The notes under the pieces were generated by a model. The model was not told the DNA's origin, did no database searches, and saw only the letters and a program-made list of their open reading frames with translations. From assembly GCA_045106765.1 (NCBI GenBank), contig JBGCFD010000048.1, forward strand, positions 23,837 through 87,836: DNA of 64,000 bases, given 5' to 3'. Within the stretch, counting starts at the first letter, position 1. Each line of letters opens with the position of its first letter. Source of the stretch: CAJQQY01 sp045106765 (GTDB taxonomy: Bacteria; Bacteroidota; Bacteroidia; Chitinophagales; Saprospiraceae). A program made the translations under genes and the position numbers. Of the stretch, positions 1 through 9,262 are shown piece by piece.

Positions 1-86
1 TTGGTATTGAATAATTAATAATCCATCAAATTTCAAAAATCTATTATTAAAATTATTTATCCTTAATCTTTATTCATCTTGACAAA

Positions 87-749
87 ATGAAATCACATAA
101 AATTCTTTTCGAAAAAACAGCCCACTATTTCACCCTCGGAGAAGCCAACAAAAATACCAAATACTTTTGGCTAGTCACCCATGGCTATGGTCAATTAGCG
201 AGCAGATTTATTTACAAATTTGACCAACTCAATTTAAATGAAAATTTCGTTTTAGCCCCCGAAGGACTATCTAGATTTTATTGGAAACGCTCCGCTCCAA
301 ACCCAGTTGGCTCAAGTTGGATGACCAAAGAAAATCGTTTAGATGAAATTGCAGATTATACTCGTTATATCAAAAAATTATACGAGGAATATAAATCTCA
401 AATGTCTGATAATGTAAAAATTATCATGCTTGGTTTTTCTCAAGGTTGTGCCACTCAGATGCGGTGGATCACTCGAGAATTTCCAAATTTCGACCATTTA
501 ATTTTATGGGCAGGTTTGCTTCCTGAAGATTTAGATTACACTCCACACAAAGATTATTTTTCCAAAAAAAATCTAAAATGGGTCTACGGAAATAACGATG
601 AATTTCTCAAAGAAAAACATATCACTTGGCATCAACAATTTATGCAAGAACAATTCCTTGATTTTGAAAGTATCAAATTTGAAGGAAAACATGTGATTGA
701 CCGAAAGATACTCAAGGAGGTTTTTGAGAAAATAAAAAACTCAGATTAA
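87..749 (+). CDS. alpha/beta hydrolase (phospholipase/carboxylesterase-like serine esterase)
   Basis: Cytosolic serine hydrolase of the alpha/beta fold, 220 residues, close to the usual size of the phospholipase/carboxylesterase family. The nucleophile elbow GFSQG puts the catalytic Ser at residue 118. The likely acid is Asp171 (in GNNDEF) and the likely base His202 (in GKHVI), in the right order and spacing for a triad. The oxyanion-side motif THGYGQ is near residue 31. There is no signal peptide or membrane segment. The start is an ATG followed at once by conserved-looking sequence. The substrate cannot be read from the sequence; small esters or lysophospholipids are typical of the family. 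It is a single gene with no operon partner in the window. Confidence 0.75.
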   Translation: MKSHKILFEKTAHYFTLGEANKNTKYFWLVTHGYGQLASRFIYKFDQLNLNENFVLAPEGLSRFYWKRSAPNPVGSSWMTKENRLDEIADYTRYIKKLYEEYKSQMSDNVKIIMLGFSQGCATQMRWITREFPNFDHLILWAGLLPEDLDYTPHKDYFSKKNLKWVYGNNDEFLKEKHITWHQQFMQEQFLDFESIKFEGKHVIDRKILKEVFEKIKNSD

Positions 750-909
750 ACCGTGACACCACTTCGAGCCGTACCACAGTTTTCTCTCTCCAAAAACATA
801 TTTCTTAATTCATCATTTTTGTAATATATTTGAGTATGATGTGAAAGTTTATTTTTCATAACGCTTCGCTAACACATTTACATTTTAAAAAAATTAAAAT
901 TAAAATACC

Positions 910-1896
910 ATGGGATTCTTTAATGAAATAAAAAAAGTACTCTTCGGAGCAAAAGCAGTTACCAAATCAGCAGCAGACAAAGCAACTGATTATGGGAAAG
1001 AAAAAGGAGCTGACTTTTTAGATTCAGCTGATGATTTTTTAGGTTCAGCTAAAGAAACTGCTGGCGATGTAGGAAGTTCAATGAAGGAAAAAGGAAGTGA
1101 TTTTTTAGGTAAAGCAAAAGATGCCGCAGGCGATTTTAAAGAATCTTTTAGTGAAAAAGCAAGTGACTTTGTCGATGGTGCAAAAGATGTTGCCAACAAA
1201 ACCTACGACTCTTTAGCTGAAAATGAGATGGTCAATAAAGCTGGAGGAGTTGCAGAAGATGTTGGTGGAAAGATTCTAGATGCTGGAAAAAAATTCGAAG
1301 AAAAAGCTGGAAGTGTTGCTGAAAATGTAGGTGGTGTAATTCTCGATAAAGGCGGTGATCTTTTGGAAAAAGGAAAAGATCTATCAGAAAATATCGGCGA
1401 AAAAATTCATGATTTGGCTGGAGATGCCATGGAAAAAGCCAATGATCTAGGGAGTACTATTCAAGATAAAACCAATGATCTAGTTGAAAAAGCAAACGCA
1501 GCAGCAGCTAAAGATAATTTAGAAAATCAAATTGACGAAGCATCTACTTTGGGAGAAAGGTTGGAAAATCATATCAAAGGAAAAGACATTCTCGATCAAA
1601 AAGATGCACCAATTGGTTACGATAAATTAGATGAAAGTTTACTTGAAGGAAAAGATGATTTTTGGTCAAAAGCAGAAAAATATGCAGAAGGTGATTACAG
1701 CGGAAAAGGAAAAAATGAAACACCTTCAGCGGCAAATGATATTTTTGCTAATACCGAAGAACGTCAAAAAGAATTGGGAGAAGCTGCTGAAGAGCCTCCT
1801 CAAAAAGAACCTTTTAAAGGTGAAATTAAAGGTTTTACAGATATTGATGGTGATGGCGATCCATTAATTGATGACGCAATTATTGATGAAGACTAA
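910..1896 (+). CDS. amphipathic-repeat (LEA/apolipoprotein-like) protein, YtxH-like N-terminus
   Basis: 328 residues built almost wholly from degenerate 11-22-residue amphipathic repeats of the form KEKGSDFLGKAKDAAGDF, rich in Lys, Asp, Ala and Gly, over residues 15-200. This composition is typical of LEA-like or YtxH-like stress proteins that fold as amphipathic helices on membranes or on drying. The N-terminus (FFNEIKKVLFGAK) is a short amphipathic helix, not a signal peptide. The C-terminus ends in an acidic stretch, DIDGDGDPLIDD, that resembles a calcium-binding DxDxDG loop. A -7-like box TATATTTG lies at 825-832, but no -33 box is visible. The function is inferred from composition only, and low-complexity sequence makes homology calls unreliable. 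Confidence 0.6.
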   Translation: MGFFNEIKKVLFGAKAVTKSAADKATDYGKEKGADFLDSADDFLGSAKETAGDVGSSMKEKGSDFLGKAKDAAGDFKESFSEKASDFVDGAKDVANKTYDSLAENEMVNKAGGVAEDVGGKILDAGKKFEEKAGSVAENVGGVILDKGGDLLEKGKDLSENIGEKIHDLAGDAMEKANDLGSTIQDKTNDLVEKANAAAAKDNLENQIDEASTLGERLENHIKGKDILDQKDAPIGYDKLDESLLEGKDDFWSKAEKYAEGDYSGKGKNETPSAANDIFANTEERQKELGEAAEEPPQKEPFKGEIKGFTDIDGDGDPLIDDAIIDED

Positions 1897-1915
1897 TTTT
1901 TAATGGTGAATCATT

Positions 1916-1973
1916 AACGATGAATGGTGAATACGACAATATAATTACATTGTCGTATTCACCATTCACCGTT
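1916..1973. repeat. long intergenic inverted repeat (GTGAATGGTGAATAC family)
   Basis: Two 25-nt arms at 1916-1940 and 1949-1973 are inverted copies with one mismatch and an 8-nt AT loop. The unit lies between the 3' ends of two convergent genes, so it may serve as a bidirectional transcript end. The words GGTGAATGGT and their complements recur in the inverted repeat at 6421-6487, suggesting a dispersed palindromic family rather than a plain terminator. No T-run follows either arm. Confidence 0.65.
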
Positions 1974-1989
1974 AAAAACTAACCATTAT

Positions 1990-2601
1990 TTAGTGCATCC
2001 GATCTCCTCTTACTTCTAATGTTTTCAACATTTCCTCTTCAAAATCCAAATATTCTTTCCATCGCTTTGTCACTTTTTCTTCCGTAGAATATTTTTTGGC
2101 TAATCTGATAAACATTTTATAATGAGCAGCTTCGGCTACCATAAAATTATAATAAAAACTTTTCAATTCATCATCAGAAATATGCAATGACAACAATCGA
2201 AATCGCTCACAACTTCTCGCTTCAATCAATGCAAAAACTAATAATTTTTCTACTAAGCGATCTTCCCAAGCACCATCTTTCTTTTGAAATTTCATCAACG
2301 CATTGACATATTCATCTTTTCGTTGTCTTCCCAAAGTTAAATTTCGCTTTTTCAACTCTGCTAAAACTAATCTAAAGTGTCCCCATTCTTCGGTTACGAT
2401 AGGTGCTAATTCTTCCACCATTTCGATCTTTTCAGGATATTGTTGAATGAGAGTAATGCATGACGTGGCTGCTTTTTGTTCGCAGTAAGCATGGTCAGTT
2501 AAGATTTCTGTCAAATCCATTTCAGCCATATTTACCCATCGAGGATCGGTTGGTAATTGTAATCCTAATACTCTTTTATGAGTTTCATCTATTTCGTTCA
2601 T
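1990..2601 (-). CDS. miaE: MiaE-like tRNA-(ms2io6A)-hydroxylase (diiron)
   Basis: 203 residues of the MiaE-like ferritin-fold family, which hydroxylates the prenyl side chain of ms2i6A37 in tRNA using a non-heme diiron centre. Candidate iron ligands are in the expected order: Glu41 (YCEQKAA), Glu72 and His75 (EEWGH), Glu127 or Glu132 (IEARSCERF), Glu157 and His160 (EAAHY). The protein is cytosolic, with no signal or membrane segment. The start ATG at 2601 is followed by the family N-terminus LGLQLPTDPRWV. A -7-like TAAATTTG box (minus strand, 2649-2642) lies 41 nt upstream, just inside the terminator of the preceding gene. Bacteroidota proteins of this family are shorter than enterobacterial MiaE, so activity on tRNA is by family. 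Confidence 0.8.
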   Translation of the reverse strand: MNEIDETHKRVLGLQLPTDPRWVNMAEMDLTEILTDHAYCEQKAATSCITLIQQYPEKIEMVEELAPIVTEEWGHFRLVLAELKKRNLTLGRQRKDEYVNALMKFQKKDGAWEDRLVEKLLVFALIEARSCERFRLLSLHISDDELKSFYYNFMVAEAAHYKMFIRLAKKYSTEEKVTKRWKEYLDFEEEMLKTLEVRGDRMH

Positions 2602-2662
2602 CGTTACTTTTTTTCAAAAAATAAATACAAAATTCTGGATGCAAATTTACAAAATAGAAAAT

Positions 2663-2698
2663 AAAAAGGCGTTACCGATTGTTCGATAACGCCTTTTT
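2663..2698 (-). terminator. intrinsic terminator of the 2807-4012 gene
   Basis: A 12-nt stem (AAAAAGGCGTTA with its complement) around a 12-nt loop, with A-runs and T-runs on both sides, so it can act on either strand. It lies between the stop of the minus-strand gene at 2807 and the start of the MiaE-like gene at 2601. Confidence 0.75.
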
Positions 2699-2749
2699 AT
2701 CTTTTATTTTAAATATTATTAATTCTTAGTTTTCTTCAAAAGTTGTAAA

Positions 2750-2774
2750 AAACTCTGCGTCTCTGCGTTGAAAA
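2750..2774. repeat. CTCTGCGTCTCTGCGTT intergenic phrase
   Basis: A 25-nt stretch containing CTCTGCG twice in tandem, with flanking A-runs. I know similar phrases (CTCTGCGTCTCTGCG) as widely dispersed intergenic repeats in bacterial genomes. Only one copy is present here, so it is recorded as a possible member of such a family. Confidence 0.35.
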
Positions 2775-2806
2775 TTCTTTAGTAAAACCAATATTGAATA
2801 GTTCTA

Positions 2807-4012
2807 TTAATTCAAACATTTAAACTGATTAATAAAAAAGTCTAAATTATAAACTTCATAATCTTCATAACCAGTATCCCAAATAATTCTGACAACATCC
2901 ACTTCGCTTTTTTTCAAAGATTTCTCTTGTCCTGAATTGATTCGAAATTGACCAGTAAATATATGTTGCTTTTTCAATGGATCATAAACCCCATTGTCAG
3001 ATTGATTATTCACTAAGCTTATGCTTTCTCCATTAATCATTTTTAAGGTTAATAAATTGCCTTTGGTTAAGCCACCAAATGCACGCTGAGCATCTGTCGT
3101 ATTGATTGTAACAAATAAATTAAACAATAAAACACCTCCTTTGATTTGGGTCAAATTCCCTTCACAAGAAATATAATCCTCCTCTTTCATGTATCTCCTC
3201 ATATCGTCATTTGTGAAAGTAAACAAAACATCTCTTTCTACATCTTTCCTCTTTTTTCCCATAAATTCATCAACACCATCAAAAACTAGATTACAATCTT
3301 TTTGAGGAGGATGATACATTACATCTTCATCAATCGAGTATTTTGCAAACTTTTTAGACGCCAGATAAAATAACCCATCTTCTTTATAAGTGTACTTCGA
3401 ATCTTGCAATTCTTTCACTTTGACCTTTTGTTTTTTATTTTTCTTAGAATTCTTCTTTTTGGATTTTCTACTCGCTGATTTCTGAACTATTTTTCCTTGC
3501 TTCTTCAATCTTTCTAATTCTTTTTTAGTTTTTTTAGTTTTCTTTTTAGCATCTCTTTCCAAATCAGCAGCTAATTTCAATTGACGCTTTAATAAATAAT
3601 ATTCTTCGTCAGTTGAATTTTCATCAGTTTTCAAATCCTCCATCTCTTCCTCTATAAGTATTTTCGAAAATTTAATATCGCTCTCTCTTTCTAATGCTAA
3701 AGCCAGTTTATCTTCTGCCTTACTTAACAATCTTTCGAATCGCTCACCGTCATCATCATCTTCCGAATCGCCTTTTGGAGTTTGTTCATCAAGAATATCA
3801 TGGGGGGAAGCAATTTGTGATCGTTTATTATCTTTCTCAATCTCTAAATGAGTAGGATTAGTCTTATCAAAATACTCCCATCTTCCATCTGAAAAAAGTA
3901 CAATTTTTTCTCCCTCTTTATTATGATCTATCTGTTGAGCATCAACCATAATTGAGAGAGCCAAAATGTAAAAAGTAATAAGGAGAAAACGTAAAAAATT
4001 TCTAACTTGCAT
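2807..4012 (-). CDS. exported Lys/Glu-rich coiled-coil protein of unknown function
   Basis: 401 residues. Residues 1-25 form a Sec signal peptide ending MVDAQ. It is followed by a short motif GEKIVLFSDGRWEYF (about 34-48), common at the mature N-terminus of exported Bacteroidota proteins. Residues 75-205 are a charged, probably coiled-coil region with strongly Lys-rich patches (about 160-200). Residues 210-401 look like a globular beta-rich domain ending NLDFFINQFKCLN. I do not recognise the family. The product is probably periplasmic. It is a single gene with its own terminator, and its start ATG is directly followed by the signal sequence. Confidence 0.7.
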   Translation of the reverse strand: MQVRNFLRFLLITFYILALSIMVDAQQIDHNKEGEKIVLFSDGRWEYFDKTNPTHLEIEKDNKRSQIASPHDILDEQTPKGDSEDDDDGERFERLLSKAEDKLALALERESDIKFSKILIEEEMEDLKTDENSTDEEYYLLKRQLKLAADLERDAKKKTKKTKKELERLKKQGKIVQKSASRKSKKKNSKKNKKQKVKVKELQDSKYTYKEDGLFYLASKKFAKYSIDEDVMYHPPQKDCNLVFDGVDEFMGKKRKDVERDVLFTFTNDDMRRYMKEEDYISCEGNLTQIKGGVLLFNLFVTINTTDAQRAFGGLTKGNLLTLKMINGESISLVNNQSDNGVYDPLKKQHIFTGQFRINSGQEKSLKKSEVDVVRIIWDTGYEDYEVYNLDFFINQFKCLN

Positions 4013-4227
4013 AATTCAAAATTAATAAAAATAAAAAAAATACTAGATAATATAACGAAAAAAAACTCATTTACGTTATTGATTTCAATGAGAAAATTGT
4101 TTTTTTTAATAATTTAGAACTTACCCTACTTTACCTTTTGCAACAAAGATTTTATCATATTAAAATAACCAACTATATTACGATGAAAACTCAAGGATTG
4201 ATTCAATCCAACTAAAAAATTCTTATC

Positions 4228-6405
4228 ATGAAAAAATGCCTTTTATTTTTTATTGCTTTAGCTATCTGGGGATGTGAAACTAATTCTGATTCTGGAAGTT
4301 TAACTTCTCCTAACGAAATTCAAAAAGTAGACTTTAAAACTATACCTGTGACCTATCCTGATGTAAAAAAAGACGAAACCGTTGATGATTATCACGGCAC
4401 CGCAATCCAAGACCCATACCGATGGTTGGAAGACGATAATTCCAAAGAAACTTCCGAGTGGGTAACCAATCAAAATAAAGTAACCTTTGATTATTTAGAT
4501 CAAATTCCATATCGAGAAGCGATCAAAGATCGACTCAAAGATGTGTGGAATTTTGAAAGATTTGGAACTCCTTTTAAGGAAGGAGGAAAGTATTATTATT
4601 TTAAAAATGATGGCTTGCAAAACCAAGCAGTACTTTACGAACAAGAAACATTAAATGGAGTTTCAAAAGTAGCACTTGATCCTAATAATTTTTCAGCCGA
4701 TGGAACGACCTCTTTGGGTAGTTTGAGTTTTAATAAAAATGGAAATTTATTAGCCTATCAAATTTCAGAAGGTGGTTCAGATTGGCGAACTATTCATGTC
4801 AAAGATTTGAAAACAGGTGAGACACTAAAAGACAAAATTAATTGGGTGAAATTTTCAGGAATCAGTTGGTTCAATGATGGTTTTTTCTATAGCCGATATC
4901 CAGAACCTAAAGATGGAACAGAGTTGTCTGCTAAAAATGAATTCCATCAAGTATATTTTCACAAGATTGGAACTGATCAATCTGATGACGTTTTGACTTA
5001 CTCTGATCGGGCCAATCCTTTACAAAATGTTTATGCATCAACTACACAAGACGAACAATATTTAATTCTTTCGGTAGTGCAATCTACAAGTGGTAATGCC
5101 CTCTATTTCAAAGACTTAAGTAAAAAAGATGGTGAATTTATTCCAATTTGGCAATCATTTGACAATGACTTTTCGGTAGCTGATAATGATGGAAATAAGT
5201 TGTTGGTTATGACTAATTATCAAGCACCGAATAATCGAATTATTTCTATTGATACAGAGAATCCAGATGAAAAAAATTGGAAAGTAGTTATCGAAGAAAG
5301 TAAAGACGATGCTTTGCAAGGAATCAAAATTATCGATGGAAAAATTATCGCCACCTATATTCATGATGCATCAAGTAAAGTACAATTTCATAGTTTGGAG
5401 GGAAAATATGAGTCTGATTTGAAATTACCAGGCATCGGAACTGTTGGAGGATTTAGTGGAAAAAAAGAAGATAGTCAAGCTTTCTTTTCTTTTACATCCT
5501 TTACTCGACCAACCACCGTTTATAGTTTGGATATGGCTGCTAAAAAAATTGACATTTTCAAAGCACCAAAAGTTGATTTTAAATCTGATGATTACACGAC
5601 CGAACAAGTTTGGTTTAAAAGCTACGATGGAACAAAAGTTCCCATGTTTTTGACTTATAAAAAAGGGTTGAAATTGGATGGAAAACGACCAACTCTTTTA
5701 TATGGTTACGGTGGTTTTGATATTCCAGTTTTGCCATCATTTAGGGTTGCCAATACTGTTCTTTTGGAAAATGGAGGAATCTATGCCGTTGCTAATATTC
5801 GAGGTGGAGGAGAGTTTGGAAAAAAATGGCACAAGGCAGGAACAAAAGAAAATAAGCAAAATGTTTTCAATGATTTTATTTCAGCTGCTGAATACTTGAT
5901 TGCTCAAAACTATACAACACAAGAAAAATTAGCCATTCAAGGTGGCTCCAATGGTGGACTTTTAGTAGGCGCATGTATGACACAACGACCTGATTTATTT
6001 CAAGTCGCTTTTCCACAAGTAGGTGTTTTGGATATGTTGCGTTATCATACATTTACCATTGGTTGGGCTTGGGCAACAGATTATGGAAGAAGCGATGATC
6101 CAGAAGCCTTTAAATATTTAATCAAATATTCTCCTTTGCATAATGTAAAAGAAACTGAATATCCTGCCACTATGGTAACGACAGCAGATCATGATGATCG
6201 AGTAGTTCCAGCGCACTCTTTTAAATTTATTTCTGAATTACAAAGCAAACATCAGGGAGATAATCCAGTTGTCATTCGAGTAGAAACAAGTGCTGGTCAT
6301 GGCGCAGGTGTTCCCACAGATAAGCAGATTCAATCCGCCGCAGACATGTCTAGTTTTATGCTTTTCAACATGAAAGAAGATGTGATTTATGACCTAAAAA
6401 ATTAA
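4228..6405 (+). CDS. prolyl oligopeptidase family serine peptidase (S9A), lipoprotein
   Basis: 725 residues. The signal peptide ends in a lipobox, AIWGC, with the lipidated Cys at 16, so the enzyme is anchored in the periplasm or outer membrane. The beta-propeller domain spans about 60-440 and the alpha/beta hydrolase domain about 450-725. Catalytic residues match prolyl oligopeptidase: Ser574 in GGSNGG, Asp656 in ADHDDRVVP (with the substrate-binding Arg658) and His691 in SAGHGAG. The family cleaves after proline in short peptides, and length and domain order are normal. A near -7 box lies about 100 nt upstream. A palindromic repeat follows the stop at once. Confidence 0.9.
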   Translation: MKKCLLFFIALAIWGCETNSDSGSLTSPNEIQKVDFKTIPVTYPDVKKDETVDDYHGTAIQDPYRWLEDDNSKETSEWVTNQNKVTFDYLDQIPYREAIKDRLKDVWNFERFGTPFKEGGKYYYFKNDGLQNQAVLYEQETLNGVSKVALDPNNFSADGTTSLGSLSFNKNGNLLAYQISEGGSDWRTIHVKDLKTGETLKDKINWVKFSGISWFNDGFFYSRYPEPKDGTELSAKNEFHQVYFHKIGTDQSDDVLTYSDRANPLQNVYASTTQDEQYLILSVVQSTSGNALYFKDLSKKDGEFIPIWQSFDNDFSVADNDGNKLLVMTNYQAPNNRIISIDTENPDEKNWKVVIEESKDDALQGIKIIDGKIIATYIHDASSKVQFHSLEGKYESDLKLPGIGTVGGFSGKKEDSQAFFSFTSFTRPTTVYSLDMAAKKIDIFKAPKVDFKSDDYTTEQVWFKSYDGTKVPMFLTYKKGLKLDGKRPTLLYGYGGFDIPVLPSFRVANTVLLENGGIYAVANIRGGGEFGKKWHKAGTKENKQNVFNDFISAAEYLIAQNYTTQEKLAIQGGSNGGLLVGACMTQRPDLFQVAFPQVGVLDMLRYHTFTIGWAWATDYGRSDDPEAFKYLIKYSPLHNVKETEYPATMVTTADHDDRVVPAHSFKFISELQSKHQGDNPVVIRVETSAGHGAGVPTDKQIQSAADMSSFMLFNMKEDVIYDLKN

Positions 6406-6420
6406 CTGTAAATGATTAGC

Positions 6421-6487
6421 GGTGAATGGTTAACATACCCAAAACAAAAAGCACAAGTTATCACTTTGGGTATATTAACCGTTCACC
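6421..6487. repeat. intergenic inverted repeat, GGTGAATGGTTAAC family
   Basis: Arms of 23 nt at 6421-6443 and 6465-6487 pair with two mismatches. A further TTAACTGT/AACAGTTAA pair lies outside. The words GGTGAATGGT are shared with the inverted repeat at 1916-1973, although the inner sequences differ. The element fills the space between the prolyl oligopeptidase and the GNAT gene. Confidence 0.6.
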
Positions 6488-6516
6488 ATTAACAGTTAAC
6501 CGTTAAACTAGCACCT

Positions 6517-7047
6517 ATGAGAATCCAACGAATCGAGGAGTTTAAAATCAATAAAAATCAACATTCTGAAATTAGCGAATTACTCAAATTATGTTTTTCC
6601 TCCTATCCTGCCAATCAGTCTTTTTACAAACAATTTCCTAGTTTTCGATTTTTAGTTTTTGAAGAAAAAAAATTGATTGCACACCTAGCGATAATTCACC
6701 GATTAATCAAAGTTGGTGAAGATAGCGCTGTTATCTTTGGTGTTTCAGATTTATGTGTTCATCCTAATTTTCAACATAAAAAAATTGCAAGTATATTGTT
6801 AGAAAAATTAGAAAACCTAGGTAACAAACACAAAATTGACTTTATTACTTTGATCGCTCAAGATCAAATTTTTTATAAAAAAAATGGATTCCAAGCGGTC
6901 AATAATAATTGTAGATGGTTGATTATCAACGAGACACAATCGCTTGGACTTGCTCAGCGGAATTTAGATAATGCGCTGATGATTAAACCTTTAGGTAAAA
7001 AAAACTGGGGAGAGAGAATGGTGGATTTTCAAGGATGTCTCTTCTAA
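6517..7047 (+). CDS. GNAT family N-acetyltransferase
   Basis: 176 residues with a GNAT fold. The strand motif SAVIFGVSDLCVHPNFQHKK (about 69-88) carries a degenerate acetyl-CoA pyrophosphate-binding loop (QHKKIAS in place of Q/RxxGxG/A). The helix ASILLEKLENLGNKHKIDFI follows, then the FYKKNGF signature of GNAT motif B (about 124-130). The protein is cytosolic. The acceptor substrate cannot be told. The loop differs from the consensus, but the overall pattern is good. Confidence 0.75.
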   Translation: MRIQRIEEFKINKNQHSEISELLKLCFSSYPANQSFYKQFPSFRFLVFEEKKLIAHLAIIHRLIKVGEDSAVIFGVSDLCVHPNFQHKKIASILLEKLENLGNKHKIDFITLIAQDQIFYKKNGFQAVNNNCRWLIINETQSLGLAQRNLDNALMIKPLGKKNWGERMVDFQGCLF

Positions 7048-7055
7048 GTATTTGA

Positions 7056-7143
7056 GAAGTTTGACGATACTATTTGAATTCTTTCTATGAGAAATTTCGT
7101 TGAATTTTTCAAATCTAAAATCTTTGTTCAATATTCGATATTC
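7056..7143 (+). repeat. 88-bp dispersed repeat, copy A
   Basis: This 88-bp stretch aligns without gaps to 37823-37910, in the same orientation about 31 kb away. Shared blocks include GAAGTTTGACGAT, ATGAGAAAT and ATATTCGATATTC. It begins 9 bp after the GNAT stop codon. It overlaps an open frame extending upstream from the M1 peptidase gene, which is one reason the peptidase start is placed at 7232. Copy B carries an extra inverted left half that copy A lacks. Confidence 0.65.
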
Positions 7144-7231
7144 AAAAAAACCTCACCTAGTCCCTTCGATTTCACTACATTTTCTTAAATTCGCTAAACA
7201 AAAAATAGACTTTGGCACTTTAGATAACATA

Positions 7232-9229
7232 ATGAAATATAAATTACTTTTCCTTTTTCTTCTGTTGACTTGCTTAGGTTTTCAATCTTCGAAAAAAGCC
7301 CCGCTTTCTGCTCGAATTGCTAATTATGATATTCAAGTCAAATTGGACATAGAGCAAAAAAAATTAATTGCTCACACTAAATTAATTTGGAAAAACCCTT
7401 CGGCTGATACCGTTTCAGATTTACAATTTCATCTTTATTATAATGCTTTTAAAAATTCGGAATCCACATTTTTTAGTGAACGTGGATTGCCCTCTCTTTT
7501 TAAGACTTCCTTGCAAGAGGATTGTAATTGGAGTTGGGTAGAGATTCAAAATATGACCGATAATTTTGGAAATGACCTGGCTGCCAATATGCATTACATT
7601 CAACCTGATGATGATAATAAATCTGATCAAACCGTTTTGAGAGTCCCACTTCCTCGGCCTGTTTTACCCAATGAATCTATCGAAGTAGAATTTGATTGGA
7701 TTGGAAAAATTCCCAAGACAATGATTCGAACGGGATACAATAAAGATTTTTATTTTATGGCACAATGGTATCCGAAGGTTGGAGTTTACGAACCTGCGGG
7801 AATGCGATACGCCAAAAAAGGTGGATGGAATTGTCATCAATATCATTCAAGTGGGGAGTACTATGGAGAGTTTGGAAATTATAAAGTAGCGATGACTGTG
7901 CCTGAAAACTACATGGTTGGTTCAAGTGGAACTCAACCTAACCCTCCTAAAAAAAATGGTGATCAAACCACAACTTGGAACTTCGAGGTAGATGATGTAA
8001 TTGATTTTGCTTGGGGGGCTTCCCCTCATTTTGTTGAAAGTAAAATGAATTGGAAAGGGATAGAAATTCGACTCCTCACCTACCCTGAACATGTGCATTT
8101 CAAAGAACGATATTTTACAATTCTGCCACAGGCGCTAGAATTCTTTGAAGAGAATTTTGAAAAATACCCTTACCCAAGTTTGACAATAATTGCCCCACCT
8201 TTTCACGGAATATATACTGGAGGTATGGAGTATCCAACTTTGATTACTACCTTGAATAGTTGCTTATTGCCAACTGGAGTTCGGTCAACGGAAATTCTGA
8301 CAGTTCATGAATTCGTCCATCAATATTTCCAACAAATAGTAGCGACAAATGAAATGGAAGAGGCCTGGATGGATGAAGGAATTACCAACTTTTATGAAGG
8401 CGTAATTATGGATAAAATTTATGGAGAGAAAAGTTCGACAATTGATTTTATGGGGATCAAAACTGGAAATGCGGAAAGTGACCGAGTGAGTTATTTCAAT
8501 ATGGAAAACCCTGCTATTGCTCCGAATTCATTGAATAGTTGGGAGTTTCCAGGTGGTTCTTATCATACGATTCAATATAGTAAATCAGCCGTTTGGCTAA
8601 ATACTCTAAAAAGAATTGTTGGAGAAAAAACTTTTAAAGAGGCGATGAAAACTTATTATTCCCGCTGGAAATTTAAGCATCCAAGTGCCAAAGATTTTGT
8701 GAATGTCATCAATGAAGTAGTGGCAAAAAATCATCCAGAAGAATTTGGGAATGGTATGAATTGGTTTTTCCAGCAAGTACTTTATGGTACTGAAATTTGT
8801 GATTATGCGATTTCTTCCATTTCAAATAACAATAAAATTACATCTGCTGGAATCTTCGATAATTTAGAAGAATGTGAAAAATCTGAATTGGCGAAAAATG
8901 AAAAGGAGGAAGAAATTTTTATTTCAAATGTTGTAATTCAACGACTTGGAAACATGACTTTGCCTATGGAAATTTTAGTCCGATTTGAAGATGGAAAAGA
9001 GATCATAGAAAAATGGGATGGAATGGCTACCATGACAACTTTTAGTTACGAAGGAACTCAAAAAATTGAATGTGCAGAAATTGATCCTCAACATAAAATA
9101 TTATTAGACAAAAATTTACTCAACAATAGTTTTACCAGTAAACCCAACCTAAGTGGTGTTCGAAAATATGTCAATGAATTTATGTTTTGGATGCAAAATG
9201 CAATGGAAGGATTGGGAATGTTCATCTAG
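7232..9229 (+). CDS. M1 family metallopeptidase (aminopeptidase)
   Basis: 665 residues. I start it at the ATG at 7232, because this gives an N-terminal hydrophobic signal (MKYKLLFLFLLLTCLGFQSS); the open frame further upstream is repeat DNA. Zinc ligands follow the HEXXH-X18-E pattern: His359, Glu360 and His363 in HEFVH, then Glu382 in WMDEG. The exopeptidase motif is GGMEYP (330-335), a variant of GxMEN keeping the N-terminus-binding Glu333. The enzyme is exported and likely periplasmic, removing N-terminal residues from peptides. The next gene starts 33 bp later on the same strand and may be co-transcribed. Confidence 0.88.
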   Translation: MKYKLLFLFLLLTCLGFQSSKKAPLSARIANYDIQVKLDIEQKKLIAHTKLIWKNPSADTVSDLQFHLYYNAFKNSESTFFSERGLPSLFKTSLQEDCNWSWVEIQNMTDNFGNDLAANMHYIQPDDDNKSDQTVLRVPLPRPVLPNESIEVEFDWIGKIPKTMIRTGYNKDFYFMAQWYPKVGVYEPAGMRYAKKGGWNCHQYHSSGEYYGEFGNYKVAMTVPENYMVGSSGTQPNPPKKNGDQTTTWNFEVDDVIDFAWGASPHFVESKMNWKGIEIRLLTYPEHVHFKERYFTILPQALEFFEENFEKYPYPSLTIIAPPFHGIYTGGMEYPTLITTLNSCLLPTGVRSTEILTVHEFVHQYFQQIVATNEMEEAWMDEGITNFYEGVIMDKIYGEKSSTIDFMGIKTGNAESDRVSYFNMENPAIAPNSLNSWEFPGGSYHTIQYSKSAVWLNTLKRIVGEKTFKEAMKTYYSRWKFKHPSAKDFVNVINEVVAKNHPEEFGNGMNWFFQQVLYGTEICDYAISSISNNNKITSAGIFDNLEECEKSELAKNEKEEEIFISNVVIQRLGNMTLPMEILVRFEDGKEIIEKWDGMATMTTFSYEGTQKIECAEIDPQHKILLDKNLLNNSFTSKPNLSGVRKYVNEFMFWMQNAMEGLGMFI

Positions 9230-9262
9230 AAACCAAGTATCAGATACTTTTATTATAAAAAA

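Noticed and set aside
7100..7231. Longer N-terminus for the M1 peptidase
   Set aside because: The upstream 44 codons lie partly in the dispersed repeat and precede the signal peptide.
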